A DNA stretch of 64,000 bases from Azohydromonas aeria. Lineage in GTDB: Bacteria; Pseudomonadota; Gammaproteobacteria; Burkholderiales; Burkholderiaceae_C. Both the position numbers and the translations under genes were made by a program. How positions within the stretch are numbered: position 1 is the stretch's first letter; each line of letters starts with the position of its first letter. The stretch is from NCBI RefSeq assembly GCF_009760915.1, contig NZ_VIDQ01000036.1, positions 1 through 64,000 on the forward strand. Direction: 5' to 3'. This document shows, piece after piece, positions 35,333-44,625 of this stretch. The notes beneath the pieces were generated by a model. The model saw only the letters and a list, made by a program, of their open reading frames with translations, made no database searches and was not told where the DNA came from.

Positions 35333-35862
35333 TCCTGGCACCGCTCAACCCCGATGAGCCGCTTGCCTGCTACCGCGTCATCTCGCCGGCCTATGCGGGC
35401 GTGCCGCTGTCCGGGATGGGGGCGGAACTGCGCGGTGGTCGGTTCAACCGGCCAAGCCAAGAGGCGCTGTACCTGTCGATGGACGAGGTGACCGCCCTGG
35501 CCGAGTACAAGCAGGACAACCCCTGGTTGCCGCCGGGCACGATCTGCACCTTCATTGTCCAGGGATTGCGCATGGCCGACCTGGGGGCTGGGTTCGACCC
35601 CGAGCGCTGGCCGCGACTTTGGGCAGACTTCGCCGTGGACTGGTGTGCCGAACGGTTCGGCAAGTCCATCGAGCCGCCCACTTGGTACATGGATGATGAC
35701 GTGGTGGGAGCCGGACTGGACGGCATCGTGTTTCCCTCGCAAGCGCGGCCGGGTGGCACCAATCTCGTGGTCTACGGCAGCTCCATCCGGCCGGCATCGC
35801 AACTGCGCGTCTACTACCCGGCCGGCGTGCTGAGCCGGATCACCACCTCGCCAGGCGGCTGA
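35329..35862 (+). CDS. RES-domain toxin
   Basis: 177 aa. CYRVISPAYAGVPLSGMGAELRGGRFN carries the Arg and the GRFN signature of RES toxins, and YLSMDEVTALAEYKQ the Ser-Glu part. RES toxins degrade NAD+ and stop growth if the antitoxin is lost, stabilising the element. Length and order fit an intact pair. Confidence 0.88.
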   Translation: MILAPLNPDEPLACYRVISPAYAGVPLSGMGAELRGGRFNRPSQEALYLSMDEVTALAEYKQDNPWLPPGTICTFIVQGLRMADLGAGFDPERWPRLWADFAVDWCAERFGKSIEPPTWYMDDDVVGAGLDGIVFPSQARPGGTNLVVYGSSIRPASQLRVYYPAGVLSRITTSPGG

Positions 35863-36267
35863 GTTGAACAGCTGGCCAGAGAAGACGCACCCTGTCCGAG
35901 CCCAGCCAGCACGCCCAGCAGGTTGCTACCGCTGAATGTCACGCGGCACCCAGACGCGCTCCTGGGCCGGCCTGCGCACTGCGGGCCCGGCAACTGCGTG
36001 CGCCAGCCGCCGCTCTCGCCATGGCTGCAGTGTCTGAAGCGCCGGTCGGCGTAAGACGGCCGGGCCGATGAGGCTGAAAGTAGACGAAGAAGGACCAAGC
36101 GGGAAGGAGAGCTGGACGTCATGGCATTCCGCAGTGCATCGCATCAGACGCCCGGGCAACCTGGGCGGACTGTAGCCGGCGAGGGTGAAGCCCGCACCGT
36201 TACGGCCCGTGATGAAGCATGGTCGGCATTTGATTCCTTCCCGGCTTTCAGGCCGGGGAGGAATCAA
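35863..36267. mobile_element. Remnant of an IS200/IS605 right end
   Basis: No intact gene. Near its end (36230-36266) is a 16-bp hairpin with halves TTGATTCCTTCCCGGC and GCCGGGGAGGAATCAA, like the omega-RNA terminal hairpins of tnpB elements, preceded by a short frame that could be a tnpB C-terminal remnant. The following gene's ATG comes immediately after it. Confidence 0.35.
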
Positions 36268-37241
36268 ATGCAAGCGCTACCTGCCGTACCGAGCTCCGAT
36301 CCCGCGCTGGATAAGCGCTGGAAGGCGCTGGCCTTGGTCGCGCATCGGCTGTACGGCGCCGGCGCGACGCGGGTGTGGCTGTTCGGATCCCTCACGCGCG
36401 GCGAAGCCTGCGACACGCGTTCGGGCCTCAACGTCGCTATCGACGGCATCGACGAGGAGACGCTGGCCGGCCTGCGCAGCGAGCTGCAGGCCCAGATGCG
36501 CTGCAAGATCGACCTGGTGGCCATGAGCGACGCCATCCCCAAGCTGCGCAACGGTATCCTGGCCTGCCGCGTGTTCCTCGCGCGCGAGGCCTGCCAGCCC
36601 GCCGTGCTGGCGCGCCTGCTGCCGCAGGTGCGCCGCGACGACGTGCCGCGGTCCCTCACTGTCATGCGCGACGCCGCCGTGCTGGACGTCATCGCCTAGA
36701 AGCGGCCGCGCTCGGTGCTGGACCTCGGCTGTGGCAGCGGCCAGCTACTGGAGCGGCTCGCCGCCTGCGACACCGTGGAGCTGCTGACCGGCGTGGACAT
36801 ATCCGACGAGGAGCTGGCAGTGGCGCGGCAGCGCATGGCGCGCGTCGAGCGTGCCAGCCGGAACTTGCGCGTCGCACTGCACTGTGCCTCCTGCAGCAAC
36901 CCGGACCCGCACTTCCTTGGCTGCGACGCGGTGGTCGCGACCGAGCTGATCGAGCACCTGAACGAGCGGCGCCTTTGGTTTTCGGGCGCACGCTCTTCGG
37001 CTTCCTGCGACCGCCGCTGGTCGTGCTCACCACGCCGAACGCCGAATACAACGCGCGCTGGGACCCGATGGAGCTGCGCCGTCCCGACCACCGCTTCGAA
37101 TGGTCGCGCGCCGGATTCCGCGCCTGGATCGCCATGCAAGACAGCGCGCAGGCATGCCGCGCCGCGATCGTTGATGTCGGTGCGCCGGAACCGGGCTTGG
37201 GCGCGGCGACACAGATGGCTGTGCTGCGGCGCACCGCCTGA
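36268..37241 (+). pseudogene. Decayed nucleotidyltransferase fused to a Hen1-like RNA methyltransferase
   Basis: First part: MNT-type nucleotidyltransferase (RVWLFGSLTRGEA) whose SDLD metal motif is changed to SGLN. It stops at TAG 36697-36699, but the same frame goes on with KRPRSVLDLGCGSGQLLERL (SAM motif) and VVATELIEHLNERRL. A frameshift near 36975 then moves the sequence to another frame with LTTPNAEYNARWDPMELRRPDHRFEWSRAGFRAWI, the conserved end of Hen1 2'-O-methyltransferases. Together a stop, a frameshift and a lost catalytic pair show a dead gene once joining RNA end modification activities. Confidence 0.7.
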
Positions 37242-37449
37242 CTCGCCGCTCGGCATCTGCGCGACGCCACCCCAGGAGCGGCATTCAGTTCAGGGCCGTT
37301 TGCAGCCGAAAGTGACTCCTGGGCTTGCCGAGCAGAAGTATGGACGCTGGCCGATCTGAGCGGGCTATGACTTCACGCAACCGCCAGGCCGTGTCGCGCC
37401 GCCGTGCGGACCGGTGCCAGCCTCGTCGGTTGCTTCCATGGCAGTGGTC

Positions 37450-40038
37450 TCAGCGCACGTCGTAGCTGCGTACGGGGACATCCGTGCTCAACTGGTGGCC
37501 GGCGACAAGGCTGGGCCGGATCCAGGTTTGCCTGCGCTCACGTCGCCCAGGACCAAAAGGCTGCATCCTGAAATGCCCCCTGCGCCAGTGCACCGCCATC
37601 TTGCGGCCCGGCGTTCCTGGGTGCCCCGCCGCCATGTCGGAAGGCTCGTCGTCAAAGTGCTCCGGCCCCACCCGGATGCGATGCAGCAGGCCGGGCTGCT
37701 CCTTGGACGTGTGCACCGCGCTCTTCGACCGCAGCACCGGGTTCTCGCCGCGACCGGCGTTGGCAGAGTAATGCTTGGCTTCCCGCGTCAGCCGTGCGTC
37801 CTTCAGGCCCATGTACAGCATGACCAGCACGATGTGCTTCAACGCTGCGGCCAATGCGGCCTGGTCGATATCGTCCATCCGCTCGCCAGTGTTCCGGCCC
37901 GATGTTTGCGGATGCGCATGGCGTCGGGCCATTTCAAGGAGCAGCGAGCCCAGTGACGCGTCAGGACTCAAGCCCTCCCACCGGTAGGCGATGAAGCCGC
38001 GCACGGACCGGTAGCCCACCGTGTCGGTCGTGCTGCTCCCTGCGCGGGTCGTCGGGTATCGCGTCGCGGTCTGGCGCAGCAGGTCAAGTCCGACAGCGAC
38101 CTGCATGCCGGCCTCGGTCTCGCGGGTCCAAACGTAGGCCCCGGACAACCGAGCTCCCAACGTCTTGGTTCCAGGACTCGATGGGTCACCGGGTTGCTGT
38201 ACGAGCGCGATGGGCGTTGCGTAGTGAAGGTAGCTCAAGGGCGCCGGCCCGCGCAGTGTCCAGGCCGGCACGTCGTCGCTGACGTCCGTCTGCAGCAAGC
38301 GATCCTGCAAGGCAGGCCGCACTTCGACGAGTGCGTGCTGGGCCGAATCCAGGGCAAACGCCACGCACCAGAGAAACTCGGGCTGCGTCAACGCTTGCGC
38401 CAGCGAAGACGAAAGCAGTTCGGCGAGCGCCATGGCGTCCTGCGGTGCCAATTGCGCCAGGGCCTGCCCGAGCGCATGGTCGTTGCTCAGGGTCACCGGT
38501 GAGGCAGATGACAGCAGTGTCGACAACAGCGCCCTGCCTCGTGACGAGAGAGCCTCCCGTGTCCAGGTCGCCATGCCGCGGCTCAGCGCGATGGCCGGTG
38601 TTGCTTCGCCGGCCGAACGTGCGCCCCCGTAGAAATGCTCTGGCTGAACCTTGTGCCAGGCGTCCACGTCTTCCACGAGCAACGCCCCTTGCGTCCCGAA
38701 ATACGCCTGCGCGCGACTGCAGGGCACGGCTTGAGCGGGATCGGGGCCGGCTTCTGCACCCGCCAGGGCGTTGACGGCCGCGGCCTGTCCCGTCCTCACC
38801 ATTGCAGCGAGGCTGGCAGGGGGAGCTGCCATGAGCTCGGGCTCGAGCTGTTGTGCACACACCCAAAGTCCGACAGTGCCAGGAAGCTCCTTCGCCCACT
38901 GCCGCAGCCAATCCAGCTCTTGTGCGCCAAGATCCAGCCCAAGCTCCCGTTCACCCAGGGCACGCGGCAGCGTCGGTGCAGCCAGGAATTGCGGCCGGGA
39001 CGGCACCGGAAAAAGTGGCTCCTGCGATGCTTCGGCATCAGGCTGGTGCTGCGTGGCCATACCCCCCGTTGGCGCACGAAGGATCGGCTTTTCAAAGCTG
39101 GCGTGCCGCAAGGCCGACCGTGCCGGCATGTGGTCTGCAACCAACGGGTCTTCCAAGCGCCAGGCAACCAGCCGCGTTCGCTTGTGCGGTCGACGATCAG
39201 CCACGAACAGCAGCGGTGCATGGTGTCGAGATCTGCCGCGTGGCGGTCCCCACAGCTCATTGAGGGCACTGTGCAGTTGCTGCCGCCGCCAGGCTGCGTA
39301 GGGCTCGAGCGGGTTCGACAGCTCGATGCCTTGCAGCAGTTCGTCGCGCATGGCTGCCAGACGCAGCGGGTCTCCCGGCGCAAGGGATGCAGGCGCTGCA
39401 GCCATGAACCGTTCGACCTCCTGCTTCCACAAGGATTCCAGGTGAGTCTTGACCGACGCGCCGAAGTGCTCAACCACCTCGGGTTTCAGGCGTGCCTTGA
39501 AGACCTCGCCAGGGGCTGGCGCTATCACCCAAAGAGTTTGCACCGAGGCAACGCCGTGGTCGGCGCAAGCGCAGACCCGGGGGTCGGGATGGACGCCGTT
39601 GGCCTGCAGGACCTGCGCATAGCATTCGTCAAGCGTCACCAGCATCTGCAACCGGTCGTGCAGGAACATGGTCTGCAATTCCAGGCTCAGCAGCTGGTCG
39701 CCTCCTTGTGCCACCAGGCTGATGCCGTACCGCAGGGCCGTCATGCGCCAAGCCTGGAACAACTTGTTCCAATGACCGGCCTGCAGCCCGCTCACGGTCT
39801 GCAGCCGAAGCTGGAACCCGAACCCCAGGCCGAAACGGCTTTCGTCCCGCATGGGGCCTATGCACAGTTCTCTGAGCAAGGTGGGTTCGAGCTTGTCCGC
39901 ACGACTGGAGTGCTGCACGAAGTGCCCTGCCTCTGCCAGGCGCTGGCACTTGATGAGGTCGAGCCATGCTTGGAAGGCCGCATTTTCCTTGCCTGCAAGC
40001 ACAGCTGCGGCCCAGGTCTGGACGAGAGGGTTGCTCAT
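37450..40038 (-). CDS. Large hypothetical protein (862 aa)
   Basis: I use ATG 40038; the open frame goes 81 codons higher but looks non-coding there. The protein begins MSNPLVQTWAAAVLAGKENAAFQAWLDLIK, has a long central helical region, and ends with RVGPEHFDDEPS...HWRRGHFRMQPFGPGRRERRQTWI. The C-terminal HW.RGHFR..P.G.G pattern resembles one seen in plasmid/phage proteins including the AcrVA2-related group, but this is a weak likeness. No transmembrane segment or catalytic motif stands out. It follows, on the same strand, the HNH gene after a 700-base gap. Confidence 0.65.
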   Translation of the reverse strand: MSNPLVQTWAAAVLAGKENAAFQAWLDLIKCQRLAEAGHFVQHSSRADKLEPTLLRELCIGPMRDESRFGLGFGFQLRLQTVSGLQAGHWNKLFQAWRMTALRYGISLVAQGGDQLLSLELQTMFLHDRLQMLVTLDECYAQVLQANGVHPDPRVCACADHGVASVQTLWVIAPAPGEVFKARLKPEVVEHFGASVKTHLESLWKQEVERFMAAAPASLAPGDPLRLAAMRDELLQGIELSNPLEPYAAWRRQQLHSALNELWGPPRGRSRHHAPLLFVADRRPHKRTRLVAWRLEDPLVADHMPARSALRHASFEKPILRAPTGGMATQHQPDAEASQEPLFPVPSRPQFLAAPTLPRALGERELGLDLGAQELDWLRQWAKELPGTVGLWVCAQQLEPELMAAPPASLAAMVRTGQAAAVNALAGAEAGPDPAQAVPCSRAQAYFGTQGALLVEDVDAWHKVQPEHFYGGARSAGEATPAIALSRGMATWTREALSSRGRALLSTLLSSASPVTLSNDHALGQALAQLAPQDAMALAELLSSSLAQALTQPEFLWCVAFALDSAQHALVEVRPALQDRLLQTDVSDDVPAWTLRGPAPLSYLHYATPIALVQQPGDPSSPGTKTLGARLSGAYVWTRETEAGMQVAVGLDLLRQTATRYPTTRAGSSTTDTVGYRSVRGFIAYRWEGLSPDASLGSLLLEMARRHAHPQTSGRNTGERMDDIDQAALAAALKHIVLVMLYMGLKDARLTREAKHYSANAGRGENPVLRSKSAVHTSKEQPGLLHRIRVGPEHFDDEPSDMAAGHPGTPGRKMAVHWRRGHFRMQPFGPGRRERRQTWIRPSLVAGHQLSTDVPVRSYDVR

Positions 40039-40742
40039 GTAGATATCCCGCGGCGATACTTCGTGCGGCAGCGCGACATTTTCTCCGCGGCGCGCCGTTG
40101 ATGCCCGTATTCCTCTATCGGGCAATCGGAACGCCTGTCCATGCTTCACTGGTTGTACAGTTGTGCGAGCGCGTTCCCGCGTCGTCTCCAGTGCCACTGA
40201 TCGCGGCTCGTTGAGGCCGACCGTGGGGACCCCACCACAGCAGTCCACGGGGCACAGCCTGGCGACCTGGGCCTGCTGCACATCCTGTGTGGTCCGCCCC
40301 GCAGCCAGGCTCGCACTGGTCAGCGCGGCGAAGCGGCCGGCTCAAACCGCATGTCACGCAGCCATGAAATCGGTTGCCTTTGCATCGACGCTCGGGTTTT
40401 TCCCCGCGCTTGCTGTCACCGGACCACATCACAGGCGGCCTTGGAGAAGCGGTCCGTGATCGCACTGGAATGCTTTGACAGCTTGCGCGGCCGGGCGTTG
40501 TTTCTAGAGTCACGCTTGTACAGAGTTCGCAATGCGCGGGCTGTCATGGCGACCGATCAACGCGTCGCCGCCTGGGTTTCAGGGACTGCTTCACGGTGCT
40601 CCATGGTGTGCACAAGCCGGCTCCAGCGGCTCGCACAACACGCCACGGTGCGCGGCAGGCACGGGCTCCTCGGTTCGCGGTGCCTGGTGCGCGGCTTACA
40701 CGGCAGCCTGTGCTGGGTGACCCGCCTGCATCAGGGCTTCGG
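40039..40742. other. Gene-free stretch
   Basis: About 700 bases between the 862-aa gene and the HNH gene with no frame I would call. A small inverted repeat TGCCCG...CGGGCA lies at 40101-40123. It probably contains the promoter of the 862-aa gene. Confidence 0.35.
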
Positions 40743-41162
40743 TCAGCACGCCATGTCCCGGTGCTGCTGCGAGGCACTTGCTTGAAGCGGCCGGTTCGTG
40801 ACCCGGCTATTCACGCACAACCTGGCGAGATCGCGGTGATGCCACCGCCCCAGTGCCAGGCGCCGCTGCACCAGGGCTCGGTACTGATCCAGCGTCAAGA
40901 GACGCTTGCGAGCATGTCGCCGCCGATTGCACAGCTCGCACGCGGCCACGATGTTGTCCGCGGTGTCCTGCCCGCCGTCCACGCGGGCCACCAGGTGTTC
41001 GGCGGTGCATCGCAGGGGCCCCGCGCGACGGCGGCCCAGTCCATGGACGTGGAGCTCGCCCGCCGTGTGCAGCCACATGGGGGCGCCGCAGTAGTAGCAG
41101 CGCCCGTCTTGAAGCCTGAACGCGGCCTCGCGCAGCCGCTGGATGGTGCTGGTGTTGGGCAT
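40743..41162 (-). CDS. HNH endonuclease
   Basis: 139 aa from ATG 41162. The HNH/zinc core is complete: CYYCGAPM, then CTAEHLVARVDGGQDTADNIVAACELCNRRRH, with the His of EHLVAR as catalytic base and Asn of DNIVAAC. Small stand-alone HNH proteins nick DNA and are frequent on mobile elements. It is 99 bases downstream of the Myb-like gene. Confidence 0.8.
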   Translation of the reverse strand: MPNTSTIQRLREAAFRLQDGRCYYCGAPMWLHTAGELHVHGLGRRRAGPLRCTAEHLVARVDGGQDTADNIVAACELCNRRRHARKRLLTLDQYRALVQRRLALGRWHHRDLARLCVNSRVTNRPLQASASQQHRDMAC

Positions 41163-41261
41163 GTCGGTACCCTCGCGCTGGATGTTGAAGCTGGTCGTTT
41201 CGTGCACCGGACGCGACACGGTTTGCACGGCGTGCGGCCGGTCGATGCGTTGGCGACCGGG

Positions 41262-42059
41262 TCAGGGTGCCCCGTCGGCTGCGGCGCTTTCCGCAGCGGC
41301 TTCTTCCGCCCGGTACTGGGCCAGCGTGCTGAGCCTGGAGGTGAGGCGTCCGCAGCGCGGGCAGCGCGGGGCAGCATGGAGGGGCGCCCAGAACGCGGTA
41401 CCGCCCTCCCGCCTGCAGGGCCGGGAGCGGCAGGTCACGCGCTTGAGATGAGGCGGCGCAGGCAGCCGCTCCAGCCCGAGCGCCAGGCGCGCCTCTTCAG
41501 GGGCCTGCTCGCAGTCCAGCACCTCGGGGTGGGCCCGCAGCAGCGCCCGCACCGCCTCGGCGCTGACTTGCGTCGCGCGCCCTCCTCGCCGATCCCGCGG
41601 GCGCTCCTGGGCCTGCAGCCACCCGCGCCGGATGAAGTCGCGCCAGTCGCGGGGATCCACGCCGGTGAGCCTGCGCAGCGCACCCAGCGTGAACCACCGT
41701 TCATCCGCATCGGTGAGCGGCATCCGCAGCCGGCTGTAGTGCTGCCGGATCGCACCTGCTGGGCGCCCGAGTGCGACCGACAGCTCGGCATCCGACAGGC
41801 TGCGCCAGTGCTCCAGCAGCCAGGCGTTCTCGCTTTGAGTCCACCGGCGCCGGGGAATGGCCGGGCGGTAGCCGCCACGCTGGGCCGCGCGCGTGATGTG
41901 CCGCCGCTTCAGGCCCGGCTTGCGCTCGAGCCATTGCGCCAGCAGCGTGTCGATGCGCTGCGGCGAGCCATCGTATGCACGGGCGATCTGCTGGCATTCG
42001 TCTTTCGAGAAAACCGGGGAGAGCGCGGCGCGGGACGCGCGGCGTTTGCTGGCATTCAT
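41262..42059 (-). CDS. Myb/SANT-like DNA-binding protein with a zinc ribbon
   Basis: 265 aa. Residues about 70-112 form a tryptophan-containing three-helix unit (RRRWTQSENAWLLEHWRSLSDAELSVALGRPAGAIRQHYSRL) like Myb/SANT repeats. Residues 120-175 hold another helix-turn-helix-like unit (FTLGALRRLTGVDPRDWRDFIRRGWL). The C-terminus has CRSRPC...CPRCG, a zinc ribbon. DNA binding is likely. Target unknown. Confidence 0.65.
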   Translation of the reverse strand: MNASKRRASRAALSPVFSKDECQQIARAYDGSPQRIDTLLAQWLERKPGLKRRHITRAAQRGGYRPAIPRRRWTQSENAWLLEHWRSLSDAELSVALGRPAGAIRQHYSRLRMPLTDADERWFTLGALRRLTGVDPRDWRDFIRRGWLQAQERPRDRRGGRATQVSAEAVRALLRAHPEVLDCEQAPEEARLALGLERLPAPPHLKRVTCRSRPCRREGGTAFWAPLHAAPRCPRCGRLTSRLSTLAQYRAEEAAAESAAADGAP

Positions 42060-42163
42060 CGCGGCCTCCGGGCTGTGGGTTCCGCGACATGCTTGATCGG
42101 GTTACTTCATCGTCAAGGGCGAGGCATGGCTCCCTGCCCGGCTGCCTCATCGCAGGCTATCGG

Positions 42164-43420
42164 TCACGGCATCGCGCCGGTCATGATGGGCGGCTTCGCG
42201 GTGACGGGAGCGTGGCGAGCCGGTGGCAGTTCCGGCATCGCCTCCTGCGTGCGCCAGATCCACGCGGCATCGCCCCTGTCGCGGACCGCCCTTTCCTGCA
42301 GGGCGCGCGCCTTGGTGTCGGCAAAGGCGCTGAGCACGTACATCGGCATCGGCGCCTCGGCGCAGTCGAGCAGCAGTGCCGAGGGAATGCCGGCCGACGA
42401 CCGGCTGTCATAGCGCAGCGGCTTGATGAACGAGCGCCCCTGCACGACGAGCGCCTCGAGCAGCGCCAACTCGTGGAGATCGTCCAGCGGAACCCACTGG
42501 TCCGTGACCATCATCATCGACAGGGCGTCGACCTGGTAAACGAACGCCTGCCTGGCATAGACGAGGGCGATCATGAGGATGCGCGGCTTGTGCTCCACGT
42601 CGGCTTCGCAGGCCCGCAGCAGGGCACCGTAGGCGCGCTCCGTCTTGGCCCAGGCTTTGTTCTCGATGAACAGGGGACTGTCGGGCATGTGCTTGATGAC
42701 CAGGCGGCGGCCCTGGTGCGTGGGCTCCGAGCCGTTGTACTGGCCGATGAGCAGTCCCATCCTGAAGGAATGGGAGTCCTCGGGCGATGTCAGCGCCGCA
42801 AGCCGGCTTCGCCTGCGCTGCGCGATCTCGTCGCGCAGCTCCACCCGGAACGGCTCGGGCACGAACAGCCTCTCGTCGAGCGGCGCGCCCTTGAGCAGCA
42901 CGCCGCGAGAGGACTCCTGCAGGTACTTGTGGATCGTGCCCCAGCTTCTCCTGCCGGCCATCGCGGGATACCAGCGGTTGAACCCGGCGCGTTCGTAGAG
43001 GAAATGCAGCAAGGCACGCAGGCTCATCGCCTGGCGCGTGGCCACGACCTGGCGGACGTCCTCGCCGGCGCCGGCGCGCGGCAGGCAGGTGCCAGCCCGC
43101 CGAGTGATCGCGAAATCGGTGCGGATCTCCACCTGGTCGGGCGCGTGCTCGATGATGGCCTCGCCCTGGAGCTCGCCCAGGCCGGACATCGCCGCCTCGG
43201 GCTCGAAGGACGGGCAGCCCGGGTGGTGGCTCCCGCCCGTCTCTGGCATGCGCTTGACGACGTAGAGGCCGTGGTGGGCGACGTACATCGGCACACCCCC
43301 GGGCACGCACAGGCACCGCGGCCTCTCCGACGAGCCGTGGAGGGCGGCCAGGGCCGCCTGCAGGGCGGGGTCGCCGGCGGCGTAGTGCCGGCCGCGGATG
43401 ACGAATTCCTGCTGCTCCAT
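42164..43420 (-). CDS. DUF1173 family protein
   Basis: 418 aa from ATG 43420. CLCVPGGVPMYVAHHGLYVVKRMPETG with an early cysteine group (CLC, GCPSFEPE), and the later LLIGQYNGSEPTHQGRRLVIKHMPDSPLFIENKAW are as in DUF1173 proteins, which are largely confined to plasmids and ICEs. No known activity. It begins 27 bases after the stop of the recombinase-like gene, so they are probably co-transcribed. Confidence 0.8.
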   Translation of the reverse strand: MEQQEFVIRGRHYAAGDPALQAALAALHGSSERPRCLCVPGGVPMYVAHHGLYVVKRMPETGGSHHPGCPSFEPEAAMSGLGELQGEAIIEHAPDQVEIRTDFAITRRAGTCLPRAGAGEDVRQVVATRQAMSLRALLHFLYERAGFNRWYPAMAGRRSWGTIHKYLQESSRGVLLKGAPLDERLFVPEPFRVELRDEIAQRRRSRLAALTSPEDSHSFRMGLLIGQYNGSEPTHQGRRLVIKHMPDSPLFIENKAWAKTERAYGALLRACEADVEHKPRILMIALVYARQAFVYQVDALSMMMVTDQWVPLDDLHELALLEALVVQGRSFIKPLRYDSRSSAGIPSALLLDCAEAPMPMYVLSAFADTKARALQERAVRDRGDAAWIWRTQEAMPELPPARHAPVTAKPPIMTGAMP

Positions 43421-43447
43421 GTCGGCTCCCATGCGGCCCCTGCCGCT

Positions 43448-44371
43448 TCAGGCCAGTGCTGCCACGGCCCGGCCGAGCTCCACCGCCTCGCGCGGTCCCA
43501 CGAGGCGCCGGAGGCCAGCGGCGCTGGCCAGGCCCAGCAGCTGCGCGGCTTCGGCGGGCGACGTGCCCATGCCCACCAGGCGCCTGGCCACCATGCGACG
43601 GACTTCCTGTGTCGTCAGCCCCGGCCAGCCTGCGCGCTCGAAGATGGCGTGGAACGTGGCGCACATCAGCCGACAGGTGGTGCGTGCGTCGGCGCAGGCG
43701 CGGCGGCGCAGTTCGAAGCGGTGGCCGTCTTCCGTGAGGAACAACGGGCTCGACGGGTCGAGGCCGCGGTAGGCGCCCGCACTGCCTCCGAGACCATGGC
43801 GGCGCTGCAGGCGCTGGCGCAGGTAGTCGTCCAGGGCGTCGCAGGCCCGCTGCGAGACAAAGAGCAGCGGCCGGGGCCGCGCGTTGACGCTGGCCTCGGG
43901 ACGCAGCGTCGAATGGCGGCGAATGCTGCCGTCGGCCTGCAGGTAGTCGCCGACTGCCAGGCGCGCCAGCTCCAGCGGTTTCAGGCCCGTGGTGAAGAGG
44001 ACGTAGAGCAGCGCCACGTCCCGGGCGCCAGTCCTGCTCAGCTCCTTCAGCCGTTGCGCTCCCTCGGCGATCTGGTGCGCGTCGGGCTCCCAGCGTCGGC
44101 GCTGGTGCCGCGCAGCGGGCTCGAAGGTCGCGAGGGCCTGCAGGACCGGCTCGCGGCACTGGCGCAGTCCGTGCGGCGTGCCGACGGACTGCCGATCGAC
44201 GCTGCCGGGTCCGCTTTGGGCGACGGCTTGCCGAACCAGGGCCCGGACCTGCCTGCCGGCCGTCGAGCGGCTCAGGCCGTGGAGCCTGCCCGCGGCGCTG
44301 AAGCTCGCGCCGTCGAGTACCGCCATGAGCATGTCCCGGGCTCGCTCAACCGTCTGCTGTTTCATCGCCAC
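43448..44371 (-). CDS. Degenerate tyrosine recombinase-like protein
   Basis: 307 aa. The catalytic-domain shape is present (ALLYVLFTTGLKPLELARLAVGDY; RPRPLLFVSQRACDALDDYLRQR; LTTQEVRRMVARRLVGMGTSPAEAAQLLG), but the first Arg is Lys (GLKPLE), the HxxR box reads VRRM, and no Tyr follows. A helix-turn-helix (FSAAGRLHGLSRSTAGRQVRALV) is at the N-terminus. So it has probably lost recombination and kept DNA binding. It leads the DUF1173 transcription unit; a motif shared with the helicase gene lies 61 bases upstream. Confidence 0.7.
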   Translation of the reverse strand: MAMKQQTVERARDMLMAVLDGASFSAAGRLHGLSRSTAGRQVRALVRQAVAQSGPGSVDRQSVGTPHGLRQCREPVLQALATFEPAARHQRRRWEPDAHQIAEGAQRLKELSRTGARDVALLYVLFTTGLKPLELARLAVGDYLQADGSIRRHSTLRPEASVNARPRPLLFVSQRACDALDDYLRQRLQRRHGLGGSAGAYRGLDPSSPLFLTEDGHRFELRRRACADARTTCRLMCATFHAIFERAGWPGLTTQEVRRMVARRLVGMGTSPAEAAQLLGLASAAGLRRLVGPREAVELGRAVAALA

Positions 44372-44431
44372 CGTGCGCTCGAAGCATTGCAGTGCCTGGA
44401 GTCTGGCGCGGCATGCGGGACGAAGCCAGGA

Positions 44432-44469
44432 GAAATCACGCCGTTTTGGGCCGACTTGGGGCCAGGTCC
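44432..44469 (-). promoter_or_regulatory. Shared 38-bp upstream motif, copy B
   Basis: GAAATCACGCCG, five bases, GGCCGACTTG, then GGGCCAGGTCC, matching 31 of 38 bases of copy A at 21953-21990, with most differences in the five-base spacer. The distance to the start of its gene (61) is almost the same as for copy A (64). Confidence 0.55.
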
Positions 44470-44573
44470 CGGGACGTGCGGTGCGAACCGGATCTGGCGT
44501 CTGGCTGGCAGGAGGTGTCGGCGCTGACTCGTCATCGGGGCGCCGTCCCGTTCGTGCTGCACGGCCTGCACCG

Positions 44574-44606
44574 ATGGAAGGCCCGCGCTCGCGGCGGGCC
44601 TTCCTA
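44574..44606 (-). terminator. GC-rich hairpin after the 312-aa gene
   Basis: GGAAGGCCCGC, GCTC, GCGGCGGGCCTTCC: an 11-bp stem with one bulge, 20 bases after the stop at 44626 on the minus strand. The stem ends in CTTCC rather than a T-run, so it is a likely but not perfect terminator. Confidence 0.6.
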
Positions 44607-44625
44607 CGTCGGTTGCCTGGGCAAC

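Noticed and set aside
40596-42413. 605-codon plus-strand frame
   Set aside because: Antisense to the HNH and Myb-like genes with clear cysteine and tryptophan motifs.
42408-44159. 583-codon minus-strand frame in another phase of the DUF1173 gene
   Set aside because: Arg/Ala/Pro-rich without motifs; the DUF1173 frame is clearly the real one.
41975-44527. 850-codon plus-strand frame
   Set aside because: Antisense to the DUF1173, Myb-like and recombinase-like genes, all with recognisable motifs; composition is His/Arg/Gly-rich shadow.
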